Shown: positions 51,490 through 60,889, counted from the first letter of the stretch. The stretch: 64,000 nucleotides of DNA from Korobacter sp963758505 (GCA_963758505.1 CAVWVJ010000001.1:1736001-1800000), one strand, 5' to 3'. Numbers and translations: made by a program. Notes: generated by a model from the sequence alone, not told the origin.

Positions 51490-52082
51490 CCGAGATCCGT
51501 ATCGCCGGTTTCGGCGGGCAAGGCGTCATTCTCTCCGCAATTGTCATCGGCAAGGCCGCATCGATCCTCGAAGGAGGCTTTGCAACCATGACGCAGAGCT
51601 TCGGCCCCGAGGCGCGCGGCGGGGCCTGCAGCGCGCAGGTGATCATCGATTCAAAACCGGTACTCTATCCCTACGTAACCAATCCGGATGTATTGATCGT
51701 GATGTCGCAGGAAGCGTACACAAAGTTCGCTCCCGAACTGAAGGCGGGGGGAACGCTGATCGTGGAGCAGGACCTGGTGAAGGTCTCGGGACTCTCGGAA
51801 GCCGGACGCGTGTACAGCGCTCCCGCTACCCGGTTGGCGGAAGAGCTAGGAAAACGGATGGTGCTGAACATCGTGATGGTCGGCTTTACCGCGGCCGTTA
51901 CCAACCTCGTAAGCCGCGAAGCCTTGCGCACGGCGGTGGGGGATTCGGTCCCACCGAGTTTCCGCGAGCTGAACCTGAAGGCCTTCGATCGAGGTTATGA
52001 GTATGGCCTGGAGGCGCTCGAAACTGCGCCGCCGACCTGCGTGGATGAGAGTGGCGTGAACGTCTTCGACGGAATGCAGTAA
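51480..52082 (+). CDS. korC: 2-oxoacid:ferredoxin oxidoreductase, gamma subunit
   Basis: 200 residues; overlaps korB by 10 bases. Gamma-domain motifs: EIRIAGFGGQGVILSAIVIG, TQSFGPEARGGACSAQVIID, NPDVLIVMSQEAYTKFAPEL, GTLIVEQDLVKVSG, LNIVMVGFTAAVTNLVSREA. It completes the CoA-acyl transfer half of the complex. A strong terminator lies 18 bases after the stop, so the operon is korDABC. Confidence 0.95.
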   Translation: MQLTEIRIAGFGGQGVILSAIVIGKAASILEGGFATMTQSFGPEARGGACSAQVIIDSKPVLYPYVTNPDVLIVMSQEAYTKFAPELKAGGTLIVEQDLVKVSGLSEAGRVYSAPATRLAEELGKRMVLNIVMVGFTAAVTNLVSREALRTAVGDSVPPSFRELNLKAFDRGYEYGLEALETAPPTCVDESGVNVFDGMQ

Positions 52083-52100
52083 TCCGAACTTGGGTCTATC

Positions 52101-52132
52101 CGGGAGCGTGGCCACACGCTCCCGTTATTTTT
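52101..52132 (+). terminator. Rho-independent terminator of the korDABC operon
   Basis: CGGGAGCGTG at 52101-52110 pairs perfectly with CACGCTCCCG at 52115-52124 over the GCCA loop, then TTATTTTT. Confidence 0.95.
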
Positions 52133-52275
52133 GCGCTCCTCCGCGCCACGCTAGTCGGGAGCCTTTGTTCAGTACCCTAAAGGCACTAAGGTCAAATACC
52201 GCGTTGGCTAGGCAGTTACCTTAATAGCCGGAACGGGAACTCTGACCGATACTCTCTCCACGAAATCAACACATT

Positions 52276-52372
52276 TGGGCGCCGCCCGACAGGAATCCGG
52301 GGGGAGGAATGCGGCGGCGTCCCACATTGAATTGAGCTTTGCCCTGGTGGCTTTTGGCTGCCAGGGCGAGCT
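52276..52372 (+). promoter_or_regulatory. Structured leader of the following gene
   Basis: In the 342-base gap after korC, beyond its terminator, two pairings precede the gene at 52425: TGGGCGCCGC (52276-52285) with GCGGCG-T-CCCA (52314-52324), enclosing a purine-rich loop with GGGGGGAGGAAT; and GCCCTGG (52341-52347) with CCAGGGC (52361-52367), extended by AGCT on both sides. It may be a regulatory RNA leader or simply stable mRNA folding; I match it to no known riboswitch. Confidence 0.35.
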
Positions 52373-52424
52373 ATTTCGCCGCTCCCGGCAGCGGCCTTCG
52401 TAGAGTCACTTGCGAGTCGTTCGA

Positions 52425-54434
52425 ATGAACGAATGTTTCCGACTCCGCGCTTTATCCGTCTTCATCAGTCTTGCGATTTGCTGTGTCCTGACCTCGGATT
52501 CCCGCCTCCATGCCGCAGCGTATCCTGCGTCGCCAACGCGCCACCCCCTGAAAAATGGAGAGAATCCTTCGCCAGGGGCTGCCTCGGCCACCTCCGCACT
52601 GTTCGAAAAGGACAGCATCAAGCTCGCCGCGAGCCTCGCGCAGCACGAAATCAAGCGGACACCACGAAACCTGGATGCCTGGTTCGTTGCGATGGAAGCT
52701 GCGGCTTTGCTGGGAAACGAGGCGAATGAACTGCGCAGCGCATCCACGCTCTGCGCCTTGGCGAAAGATGGCGACCCGAGAGTAACGGTCGCGGCCATGC
52801 GGCTCGCAGAGCTCGGCAAGAACTCGGACCTCTTCCGGCAAAAACGTACGGCGCTCGAGAACCTCGCCAACGGAGAGTCGCCTTGTGGTACAGCCGCGGC
52901 AGAGGCTTTGTACGAAGCTTCGCTGGATGGCTTACCGGATGCGGAAATTCGTAACTGGTCCGCAAAAGCAGGGTGGCTTACCAAGTGGACCATCGTTCGT
53001 GCAGGCGCGGCGGCCGCGAAGTCCGTGCCCGAACAATTCGAGTTTGCCGACAGCGTGATCCGCGTGCCCGAGTATCTTCCTGCCGCCTCGACGTATATCG
53101 CGGAAACAAGCTATGTAGCATCCAGCTCTGGGCAATATGTGGTTACCAGTGACCTGGGGAGCGCGAAGCTCGCTCTGGACGACAAAGAACTCGTCCCCGG
53201 CCTGAATACGCTCACGGCCGGAGAGCATCATGTCCGCCTCACCTTCCGCGCCGTGGATGGAACGCCGCGGATTCGTATTTATCCACTCGGCGGCGCGGAC
53301 CAGCTTTCTTCACGAACTTTGCGGATGAGTGCCCGCGAAACGACGTACCTTCATGCGGCTGTTTCTCTTGCCGAGGGCGACCGAGAGGGCGCAAGTGATC
53401 TCATCCGTCAGTCGGAACTTGCCGGCACCCTCGTTGGGCAACGCCTGGTGGCGGAACGAATACCGGGAGCGGTTCGCTCGGAAACAGCGACGGAGCGGCC
53501 GACATCCTGTGTTCCGGGCTCGCTAGCCTGCGCCGAGTGGCTGGCGAACAATAACCACGATGCTGAGGCGATCACCGAAATAAAACGTGTTCTGCACGAT
53601 TGGCCGCTTGATCGCGCCGCGCATCGCATGCTGATTTCCGAATTGCAGCGCACCGGGAACGACGCGGCTGCCGATCGCGCTGCGGCCGATTTTCTGGCTA
53701 TCGCTCCCAACGCGCGTAACTTCCGGCGCATGGCCCTGAGTGCCAGCGCGTCCCAGGAGGAAGAGTACTCAGCGCCGTTTTATGCTCGTTATCGCCGAGC
53801 AGCGCCGGCGCCGCTGGAAGGAACGCTGGAGGCATCTTCCTCCTCGGTCATTCTTCTTCAGGATAAAGTAGCGATCGAACGTCGCGACGGAAGCGTTTCT
53901 CTGTATATGCACCGCGTGGTGCAAATCCTGACGACCGCGGGTATACAGACTTTTCGTCCGCTGGCGCTCCCCGAAGGCGGCCAGTTGTTGAGCGCTCATC
54001 TCGTCAACCAATCCGGAACCGAGCAACCGGTGGATCGAGCTGCCCTGAGAGCCGGCGATGAGGTAGAGGAAGAGTTCGTGGTGAACTACACCGGCGACAA
54101 TGGAATGATCGCCCACCCCGAAGCCTTCCAGTTCGTCTTCAACAATTTCGATGCGCCGCTGCTGGACGCTCGCTTCGTCGTGCTCTCTCCCGCCACCGAC
54201 ACACCCGCTTACGTTATTGCGAGCGGCAACGTGCCGCCCTCCGCGATCGAGACCTTCCACGGACTTCGGGCGCAGATCTGGGAGCGCAAGACCAGCGTGG
54301 CGAATGCCGCAATCCCGGATCCGGCGATCGTTCGGGTAGTCGAGAACGAGAATGGGTGGTCGATCCCGCCGTCGGTGGAGCGGCGACGCATCCTGGAGAC
54401 AATCCACCCTGGGCCGCGGCCGCGCGAAGCCTAG
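52425..54434 (+). CDS. Secreted DUF3857-like protein without transglutaminase domain
   Basis: 669 residues from ATG 52425 (a TTG at 52410 is a weak alternative). Signal peptide (SVFISLAICCVLTSDSRLHA). Residues about 40-430 are helical and TPR-like (LDAWFVAMEAAALLGNEANE; NNHDAEAITEIKRVLHDWPL), with a beta-sandwich insert near 215-290 (YVVTSDLGSAKLALDDKELV; RLTFRAVDGTPRIRIYPLGG). The C-terminal part resembles DUF3857 (VIERRDGSVSLYMHRVVQIL; GDEVEEEFVVNYTG). Many homologues continue into a transglutaminase core; here the protein ends first, so it may be a shortened member. Likely periplasmic. Confidence 0.7.
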   Translation: MNECFRLRALSVFISLAICCVLTSDSRLHAAAYPASPTRHPLKNGENPSPGAASATSALFEKDSIKLAASLAQHEIKRTPRNLDAWFVAMEAAALLGNEANELRSASTLCALAKDGDPRVTVAAMRLAELGKNSDLFRQKRTALENLANGESPCGTAAAEALYEASLDGLPDAEIRNWSAKAGWLTKWTIVRAGAAAAKSVPEQFEFADSVIRVPEYLPAASTYIAETSYVASSSGQYVVTSDLGSAKLALDDKELVPGLNTLTAGEHHVRLTFRAVDGTPRIRIYPLGGADQLSSRTLRMSARETTYLHAAVSLAEGDREGASDLIRQSELAGTLVGQRLVAERIPGAVRSETATERPTSCVPGSLACAEWLANNNHDAEAITEIKRVLHDWPLDRAAHRMLISELQRTGNDAAADRAAADFLAIAPNARNFRRMALSASASQEEEYSAPFYARYRRAAPAPLEGTLEASSSSVILLQDKVAIERRDGSVSLYMHRVVQILTTAGIQTFRPLALPEGGQLLSAHLVNQSGTEQPVDRAALRAGDEVEEEFVVNYTGDNGMIAHPEAFQFVFNNFDAPLLDARFVVLSPATDTPAYVIASGNVPPSAIETFHGLRAQIWERKTSVANAAIPDPAIVRVVENENGWSIPPSVERRRILETIHPGPRPREA

Positions 54435-54489
54435 ACTTCCCCTGGGCAACAGCGGTGATCGCATCCGCCCTTCGCGATACACTAGAGCC

Positions 54490-54816
54490 ATGGCGCTCAC
54501 TCAGGAAGAAATCCTCAACGCGTTGAAAGAGTGTTACGACCCGGAGATTCCGGTAAATATCGTGGACCTCGGGCTGGTGTATGCGGTGCGGATCAAGCCC
54601 ACCGAAGTTCCCGGCACCACCGGGGAGGATATCGAAGTGGACATGACGCTCACTTCGCCCGGATGCCCCTCGCACGGCTCGATCAGCGACTCCGTGCAGC
54701 GCCGGTTATTCCAGATGCCCGGCGTGGTGAACGCAAAAGTGGAGATGATCTGGGAGCCCGCGTGGTCTCCGGAGCGCATCAGCCCGGACGCGCGCAAGCA
54801 GCTTGGCATCGACTGA
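54490..54816 (+). CDS. MIP18/DUF59 family iron-sulphur assembly factor
   Basis: 108 residues. ALTQEEILNALKECYDPEIP, VNIVDLGLVYAVRIK, DMTLTSPGCPSHGSISDSVQ (conserved Cys near residue 62), and the C-terminal VKVEMIWEPAWSPERISPDA match the DUF59/SufT family used in Fe-S cluster assembly or delivery. It stands alone; other suf genes are not in view. A bidirectional terminator follows. Confidence 0.9.
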   Translation: MALTQEEILNALKECYDPEIPVNIVDLGLVYAVRIKPTEVPGTTGEDIEVDMTLTSPGCPSHGSISDSVQRRLFQMPGVVNAKVEMIWEPAWSPERISPDARKQLGID

Positions 54817-54834
54817 CAATCTGACGGCAAGGAA

Positions 54835-54858
54835 AAGGCGGCCTGAGCGGCCGCCTTT
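54835..54858. terminator. Bidirectional terminator hairpin between convergent genes
   Basis: AAGGCGGCC at 54835-54843 pairs perfectly with GGCCGCCTT at 54849-54857 over TGAGC. The plus-strand T-run is short (TTTGTGTT); the minus strand reads CCTTTTCC. It lies between convergent genes at 54816 and 54887. Confidence 0.75.
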
Positions 54859-54886
54859 GTGTTACGAACCGTATCCGCGGGACGGC

Positions 54887-55174
54887 TTAGTGGCCGTATT
54901 CGCGAATTTCGCTCCAGGCCGCCGCGCCCCGCTCCTCGGCCGCCTCCGCAAAACGTTCTCCGATTTTCTGCAGGGTCGAGAAAATCTGGGTGCCGCGCTG
55001 CAGGTACTCCGGCGCATTCTCCCAGACCGCTTCGAATTTCTCCGGGTATTCGGAGGCCAGAATCGCCAACCCGCCGGCGGCTACCGCGGTGCCGATCGAC
55101 CGTCGTCCCGTAAAGAACAACACGGCGCCTACACCCACTGCGCCGAAAATCACTGCTTTCTTCCAGTTCTGCAT
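54887..55174 (-). CDS. Small membrane-associated protein, unknown function
   Basis: 95 residues from ATG 55174, which has GGAGGA 5 bases upstream. One or two hydrophobic segments (AVIFGAVGVGAVLFFTG; SIGTAVAAGGLAILAS) precede an amphipathic C-terminal part (YPEKFEAVWENAPEYLQRGT; FAEAAEERGAAAWSEIREYG). I know no function. It is monocistronic. Confidence 0.7.
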   Translation of the reverse strand: MQNWKKAVIFGAVGVGAVLFFTGRRSIGTAVAAGGLAILASEYPEKFEAVWENAPEYLQRGTQIFSTLQKIGERFAEAAEERGAAAWSEIREYGH

Positions 55175-55332
55175 TTCGATCCTCCGCGATCGGTCCTGAT
55201 TCCCGGCCATGGCCGGGCTAAGTGACAAAGCACGCCTGCTCCCGAGTTAGAGAGTTGGAACAGGAATTCCGTTGTATCCCCTGCGGGGTAGGAATGTCCA
55301 GCGCCATGCGTCGGATATAATGAAGGGATTGT

Positions 55333-55409
55333 GCGCCCGTAGCTCAGCTGGATAGAGCGAATGCCTCCGGAGCATTAGGTCGGGAGTTCGAATCTCTCCG
55401 GGCGCACCA
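55333..55409 (+). tRNA. tRNA-Arg (anticodon CCG)
   Basis: Acceptor GCGCCCG pairs with CGGGCGC; anticodon stem AATGC/GCATT with loop CTCCGGA, giving CCG; T-loop GTTCGAATC; discriminator A and encoded CCA at 55407-55409. 77 bases. It is the apparent anchor of the mobile-element remnant downstream. Confidence 0.95.
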
Positions 55410-55439
55410 TACCTTCTTCTTCGCTCTCCGAAAGATCAT

Positions 55440-55910
55440 GTCGAACGGTTTTCTGTAAGTGGGCGTGAGACTTACACCGTCTGTGGAGCAGTTCGAAAGT
55501 ACCATTTTGAGCAGTTTGCCTTGCTCTTCTGGTTTCTGGTTTACAGTAAATAAGCCTTATTCGCGAGTTCTAAAGCGCTTGGACACGGTAAGCAGTTGCT
55601 GTCGTGAATCCGTGGTCGTGGTGAAGAAAGCCTCCAGCGCGGCGGCAATCTCCTCTTCCTCACGCATCCAGTCAGCCTGCTTCCGTCCCTAGAACTCCTC
55701 AGCGATCTTCCCGTCAAGCTTGTCTGGATACGCATGGTCCATTCGACCTCGCAGGAGCGTCAAACGCTGCTCATAGCGTCGCATTTCTGCAAGCGTTGCC
55801 TGCTGTGCGCGGTCCAGATCACGTGATCTGGCTGTAGAGCGTGAGGCTCTTCTTTTTCTCCGTCAGGTAGGAAGCCGCATCATTCGCACGACTTTCGGCA
55901 GCGACATTTC
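55440..55910 (-). pseudogene. Decayed serine recombinase (C-terminal half)
   Basis: On the minus strand the frames read, in order, AQQATLAEMRRYEQRLTLLR, MDHAYPDKLDGKIAEEF, a TAG stop, GRKQADWMREEEEI, a frame break around ELANKAYLLTVNQ, then KLLKMVLSNCSTDGVSLTPT and YRKPFDMI. This is the well-known C-terminal stretch of large serine recombinases (DKLDGKI ... ELANKAY ... LVLSNC ... YRKPFD). It carries a stop and several frame changes and the catalytic N-terminal domain is missing. It lies 31 bases after tRNA-Arg. The rest of the gap to 56134 shows no gene. Confidence 0.75.
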
Positions 55911-56134
55911 AATACGCGGCATTCACGACCGACCGGATTCTGGACATTTTCTGAATTGTGGACTCGCCTTTGTTCGCGGTAGCTCGGCGTCCGCGATGTG
56001 CGGACGTGTAGACCCATCCAACTGCTGTGTAGAACCGCCATCATTGCAAATCTTTAGAGGCCCTCTGTCCTTCCATGGACCTCGTTGCGACGATTTTAAT
56101 GAGAGTGGCCCGCGGTGTGCTTCTTCGTTGACGA

Positions 56135-58807
56135 ATGTCACGACGAGTCACGGAGCCACGCTTGCGCTGCACCAAACTCTTACTCTTCTTCCTTTCCTTT
56201 GTCTTGCTGTTCAACATTTCCGCAATTGCAAGCAAGCATTCCAACAATAGCAGCGCAGGTACTGCGCTGACTGGCGGGACTCCGACGGTCACGCAGGAAC
56301 CGTTTTCTACGACTGGCGAGGAATTCGTGGGACCATTCGCAAATTGGGTGAACGTGAGGTCCTATGGAGCGAAGGGCGACGGTATCGCCGACGACACTGC
56401 GGCCATCCAGGCTGCGATCAACGCAATCCTCGCGAAGCCCGGTCCCGTGCTGTGGATTCCGACGGGCACTTATCGCATCACGGACACGCTGAGGGTTTCA
56501 AATTCGCAAGGGTTCGGAATAATTGGAGAAGACCCCACGACGACATCGTTAATTTGGGATGGCGCGAACGGCGGAACGATGCTTGTGGTGCAAGCTTCGT
56601 CGCACACCCGCATCAAGCGGCTCACCTGGAACGGAGCTGCGGTGGCAGATACCGGGCATCGCTACGAATTCGATGGACAGGCAGGTTATTTCCCGACCGG
56701 AGATGCCGAAGACGACGAAGTCTTTGTAAACCTAAATTATGGAGTGCGCGTGGGCTGGGCTGCGGAGTTGATGATAGACCGCACGCAGTTCAGCCGGATT
56801 AGCGAAGCAGGGGTGAGCGTCGAGAATTGGAATGCACTCGACATCTGGGTCCGGGATTCGACCTTTACGGACTGTCGGGTCGGTCTTACCAACACCAATC
56901 TCGCGGGCCACTTCCATGTTTACAACAGTCTCTTTCAGCGCTCACAGGAAGCCGACATGGAGATGGCAAATACGAGTTACTTCTCTGAACGAGGAAACAC
57001 CTCGGTGGGATCGAGGGCGTTCTTCGTCGCCCGTGCGATCGGTGCGAATCCCGCACAAATTACCTTGCAGGACAATCTGATCATCAACGCGCAGAGCACG
57101 CCTATCGTGATCGGCAACCAAGGCCCGCTGATGCTTTTTGACAACACATTCCTGGACCAGAACGGGGCGACGTTTCCGGTCGTGGAAGCCAACAATTGGG
57201 TGCCCACGGACGTCTTCAGCATCGGGAATAAGTTCGACCGCCCGAACGTGCTGGATGGTGGAATCGGCCGAAATATATCGGTCGATGACAAGCAGATCGA
57301 TCCCACGGTGTTGGCCATAGGCCTCAGTGGCCCCGCTACTTTCCAACCCAACCTGCACCGCGCGGTCTTTGAGATCACCCCCGGTTCCAGCGCTACGACG
57401 ATTCAGGCGGCACTCAACAAGGCCGCCAAGCTCAGCGGTTCGCGGCCGGTCGTCCATCTTGAGTCGGGGGTTTATTCACTCGACAAAACGCTGGTGATTG
57501 CGGGCGGCAGCGATCTGCAATTGGTCGGCGATGGCAACGGCGTGACATTCGTAGATTGGGTTGGTAAAGGCGCAGGACCGATGGTCCAGCTGCAAAGCCC
57601 ATCACGCGCGGCGATCAAAGATATCGCCTTCGACGCGTTGGACAAAGTGCAGGCAGTACAGGTGCAAGTTAATGATGCTCCGGGCTCGCGCGTGCGCTTC
57701 TCCGACCTGGAAACGAATCTCGAGAATCAGAAGGGCATAGCTGCGGAAGGCATCGATCAGGCAGTGGTTGAAATCCTGAGCGGTCAGATTTACGGGGTTG
57801 TTTCGAGCATTTCAGCGAACGGTGGGCAGCTCTCTGCCGCCGGACTGACAACGTTTGGCCGGCTGAGTGGGTTCGGTACGACGACCGGAACGAGTTCGAC
57901 GAATGGCACCACCTTCTCAGTCACGTCCGGCGCCTCGCTCACCATCTTCGACAATTGGCGCGATACCGGAGCGTCGAGCCCGATGTTCATAAACCTGCAG
58001 TCCTCCTCGGGGCACGTCGCTCTTGACGGCGGAGTGATAGGTACGGTCGGTTCAACGCCCTTCACCCTGCAGTCCTTCGTAGGCGATGTGGCGATGGTCG
58101 GATATGAATTCAATGGCGCACTCTCCACCGCGGGCTCGGGAACCGAGCTTCGCTTCATGGCCCTAGGCGTGACGGGGGACGGGGATTGTGACTTCTGGCA
58201 AGATACGGCTACTCCGGTGCAAGGTGTGCTTGCCATGAGCACCTGCCGGCTCCCCTCGAGCGGCGGTCAGCTTCTTCCCGATGTTGGTGCTGCGACAGAT
58301 GCTTACCTGCGCACCATGCTCTCTCGCATCCGCCACTTGCGGCCACAACCTCTCGGAGCGGTGGCACCCGGTCTGAGCGATTTCCGAATGGATAGCGTGT
58401 ACGTGAAAAGAGCAACCACGGCCATCGATCTCGTTCCCGCATCTTCGAAGACTCCCGGCTTTACCGGCTATTCGTTGGCCGATGGGAATGGAAACGAACT
58501 GGCGCCCGTGAGTACAGGAAGCGGCATTATTCTTGGACTGCGTAAGCTTGGTAAAGATGCGATGTGGAATATCCTGCGTCAAGCAGATGGATCGTACGCC
58601 CTTGTGGCGCTTTCCAATGGTGCTGCGGTTGCGGGTGATCTCTCGGTTGGCGATGCCGCGAACGCAGAGTCGTGGATCATTCGGCCGGACGGAACCGGGC
58701 GATTCACCTTGCAGGAGACAGACTCGGGAGCGATGTTGTCGCTTGACTCCCTCGGAGTCGTGGGGCTGCGCCAAAGTGGATTCGGCTGGTTGCTTCAGCC
58801 AAAATAG
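56135..58807 (+). CDS. Secreted beta-helix protein with pectate-lyase-3-type start
   Basis: 890 residues with a signal peptide (LLLFFLSFVLLFNISAIASK). Residues 70-130 carry the pectate-lyase/GH28-type opening VNVRSYGAKGDGIADDTAAI, AINAILAKPGPVLWIPTGTY, then a right-handed parallel beta-helix. The same fold seems to begin again near residue 410 (TTIQAALNKAAKLSGSRPVV; HLESGVYSLDKTLVI), so the protein may be two tandem helices. The C-terminus (about 780-890, GFTGYSLADGNGNELAPVST; NAESWIIRPDGTGRFTLQET) is ricin-like or RICIN-type by pattern. A surface polysaccharide-binding or -cleaving role is likely. Confidence 0.8.
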   Translation: MSRRVTEPRLRCTKLLLFFLSFVLLFNISAIASKHSNNSSAGTALTGGTPTVTQEPFSTTGEEFVGPFANWVNVRSYGAKGDGIADDTAAIQAAINAILAKPGPVLWIPTGTYRITDTLRVSNSQGFGIIGEDPTTTSLIWDGANGGTMLVVQASSHTRIKRLTWNGAAVADTGHRYEFDGQAGYFPTGDAEDDEVFVNLNYGVRVGWAAELMIDRTQFSRISEAGVSVENWNALDIWVRDSTFTDCRVGLTNTNLAGHFHVYNSLFQRSQEADMEMANTSYFSERGNTSVGSRAFFVARAIGANPAQITLQDNLIINAQSTPIVIGNQGPLMLFDNTFLDQNGATFPVVEANNWVPTDVFSIGNKFDRPNVLDGGIGRNISVDDKQIDPTVLAIGLSGPATFQPNLHRAVFEITPGSSATTIQAALNKAAKLSGSRPVVHLESGVYSLDKTLVIAGGSDLQLVGDGNGVTFVDWVGKGAGPMVQLQSPSRAAIKDIAFDALDKVQAVQVQVNDAPGSRVRFSDLETNLENQKGIAAEGIDQAVVEILSGQIYGVVSSISANGGQLSAAGLTTFGRLSGFGTTTGTSSTNGTTFSVTSGASLTIFDNWRDTGASSPMFINLQSSSGHVALDGGVIGTVGSTPFTLQSFVGDVAMVGYEFNGALSTAGSGTELRFMALGVTGDGDCDFWQDTATPVQGVLAMSTCRLPSSGGQLLPDVGAATDAYLRTMLSRIRHLRPQPLGAVAPGLSDFRMDSVYVKRATTAIDLVPASSKTPGFTGYSLADGNGNELAPVSTGSGIILGLRKLGKDAMWNILRQADGSYALVALSNGAAVAGDLSVGDAANAESWIIRPDGTGRFTLQETDSGAMLSLDSLGVVGLRQSGFGWLLQPK

Positions 58808-59082
58808 ACTTTCCCGTAGGTGACATCGAATGAACGAAGAGTCAAAATCTCGAAACGGATTGCTCTAGGATTGCCAAATTTTCACGCTTTTGCGTATGGC
58901 TACTCCGGAAGCACTCAACCCGCCCGAAATCTTCCAATCTCGCGGATTGTGAGGTTTCGATCTGCTCTGGAGCGGCGCAACTTGCCTAGAATCGACGATC
59001 TCCGATCCGGGAAGAGTTCTGAAATCGTCTCCCACGGCGCACCATTCCTTCCCCGCACTTCCCCCAGTGAGTTGCCCCGCGA

Positions 59083-59820
59083 TTAGACCTTGGCAAATAC
59101 CGCCAGCATATTTTGAGAGAGCACGACGTTGCTGAAAGCAACGGGACTTTCGGCCAGGAATAAAAGGCGCAGCGGCGCGCTTCCAAGCTTCCAAATCAGC
59201 CAGCGCGCAAAGCTCACAACCCCGTGAATCACCGGGGTGTCCTCCTGGATGGCGATAAGCTTCAATCCGCAAGCATTCCCGAATTGCAAGAGGTTGAGGG
59301 GCGTGAAAGCGTTTTCGTGGGTCAGGTCTCCATACCGGATAACGCCTGAAAACAACCCAGCCGCATTTGGGACGTGCGCGATGAGTCGTCCTTCAGCAGT
59401 TAGCACCCGGGTTATGGAATCGCCCATCTCCAGCAGCTCCGAGCGCGTCAGGTGCTCAAATACGTCGAATGCGATCACGGACGCCACGCTCCCCGGCGCG
59501 GCGGAGAGAAGGAAATCGCGAATTTCCCCACCCACTACATAGTTCAGCCCCAGGTGATGAGCGAGTTCGACTTGCTCGGGAGAGACATCCACCCCTCCCA
59601 GATTCGAGTACCCGTTCTTTTGGAGGAAGTAGAGCAAAGAGCCGTACCCACATCCTAAGTCAACAATGCGATCGGTTTTCTGGACGGGGAGCCATTTCAG
59701 AATGCGGCGAAAATAAGGAGCACTTCGCGCCAAAACCACATCCAGTTTTTCTGCGGTTACCCCAACCTGCTGAGACGCGTAAGAGCGGTAGAGCCGTTCT
59801 CGGAAATCCATAGGAGTCAT
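59083..59820 (-). CDS. Class I SAM-dependent methyltransferase
   Basis: 245 residues from ATG 59820; the frame remains open to 59925. Motif I IVDLGCGYGSLLYFLQKNGY, post-I GGVDVSPEQVELAHHLGL, VIAFDVFEHLTRSELLEMGD, and LIAHVPNAAGLFSGVIRYGD, a set typical of methyltransferase-11/ubiE-like enzymes in sugar and surface-polysaccharide loci. C-terminal hydrophobic patches suggest membrane contact. Divergent from the FkbM gene at 60055. Confidence 0.85.
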   Translation of the reverse strand: MTPMDFRERLYRSYASQQVGVTAEKLDVVLARSAPYFRRILKWLPVQKTDRIVDLGCGYGSLLYFLQKNGYSNLGGVDVSPEQVELAHHLGLNYVVGGEIRDFLLSAAPGSVASVIAFDVFEHLTRSELLEMGDSITRVLTAEGRLIAHVPNAAGLFSGVIRYGDLTHENAFTPLNLLQFGNACGLKLIAIQEDTPVIHGVVSFARWLIWKLGSAPLRLLFLAESPVAFSNVVLSQNMLAVFAKV

Positions 59821-60054
59821 CGGGATTCTAACTGCCACATTTGGATTCGGGAAGCATTCCACCAACTCTGGCAGCCGAATCGGCTGGCAATTTGCTTGGC
59901 GGACCATGAAAGCCAGGCTCCGCACCGTTCCGGCGCGATGGCTGGCTGTCGAATAGCGATCATCTTATCGCCGCCCTCAAGGGTCCGCTGTGCTGGAACT
60001 CGCGATGGTCAGCGTGATCGGCGCCATCCGGTCACTTTGTTAGAATTTCCAGAT

Positions 60055-60834
60055 ATGTTTTCTGTGATAGTCGAGGGGCTGCGGTCTGCGGTACGTCCCA
60101 TCGTCCCCAAAACCGCATACCGAGCCGTCTCTGCTTTAACCGATTGGATTAGTGCGGTGCGGGTATTAGGTCTCTCAGAAACCATGAAGCTCTATCACCC
60201 CCACACATCGCTTATTGAACTGCACCCCTCGAACCTTGCTGCCCCGTTCTTTATTCGCCCTGATTCGAGTGACCCTGTCGAGTTCCTAGGTACAATCTGC
60301 CGCGAAAGCTATGGACAAATCCTTCCCGACGTCGATCCGGAATACATTGTGGACGCCGGCGCAAATATCGGAGACTCGGCCGCGTGGCTTCTCTCCCGCT
60401 ACCCCAAAAGCCAGTTACTTGCCATAGAGCCCGACGTGGACAATTGCGAGCTGCTGAGAAAGAACCTCTTTCCCTATGGCGAAAGAGTTCACATCGAGCA
60501 GGTCGCCGTTTGGCCTGTCGCCACGATGTTGAACTTTGGCCCTAATCCGCAGAAGGACGCTCGGGAGGTCGTCGAATCCGGCTCTGGCGATATACCCGGT
60601 GTTCCTCTCCCCGATTTACTCAAGAAACACAATTTCCCGCACGTTGATTTATTCAAGTGCGACATCGAGAGCGCGGAGGAAGAACTGTTCTCTCTCCACG
60701 CCGACGAGTGGCTTTCCCTGACGCGGTTCATTGTGATTGAGATCCACAACCCGCCATGCCGAACTGCGGTGCTACGTGCCTGCCAGGGCTTCTCGCAAAG
60801 GCAGTTTCGGGGGTTAACGATTTTCTCTCGCTAG
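60055..60834 (+). CDS. FkbM-family methyltransferase
   Basis: 259 residues from ATG 60055. SAM-binding motif I EYIVDAGANIGDSAAWLLSR, LLAIEPDVDNCELLRKNLFP (acidic motif II), IEQVAVWPVATMLNFGP, then the FkbM C-terminal signature FPHVDLFKCDIESAEEELFS and RFIVIEIHNP. Members O-methylate sugars or polyketides. It belongs with the other polysaccharide-type genes here. Confidence 0.85.
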   Translation: MFSVIVEGLRSAVRPIVPKTAYRAVSALTDWISAVRVLGLSETMKLYHPHTSLIELHPSNLAAPFFIRPDSSDPVEFLGTICRESYGQILPDVDPEYIVDAGANIGDSAAWLLSRYPKSQLLAIEPDVDNCELLRKNLFPYGERVHIEQVAVWPVATMLNFGPNPQKDAREVVESGSGDIPGVPLPDLLKKHNFPHVDLFKCDIESAEEELFSLHADEWLSLTRFIVIEIHNPPCRTAVLRACQGFSQRQFRGLTIFSR

Positions 60835-60889
60835 TGATTAGCGTAGAAATAGCTGAGACATGCAGGATTCGTAGTTGGCGCCGCCGACG

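Noticed and set aside
53750..54500. Minus-strand open frames over the end of the DUF3857-like gene
   Set aside because: No recognisable domain and no start signal; they mirror a well-formed plus-strand gene.
55675..55700. The in-frame stop in the recombinase remnant as another recoded codon
   Set aside because: It is TAG, there is no cysteine at this position in the family, and other frame breaks show that the gene is dead.
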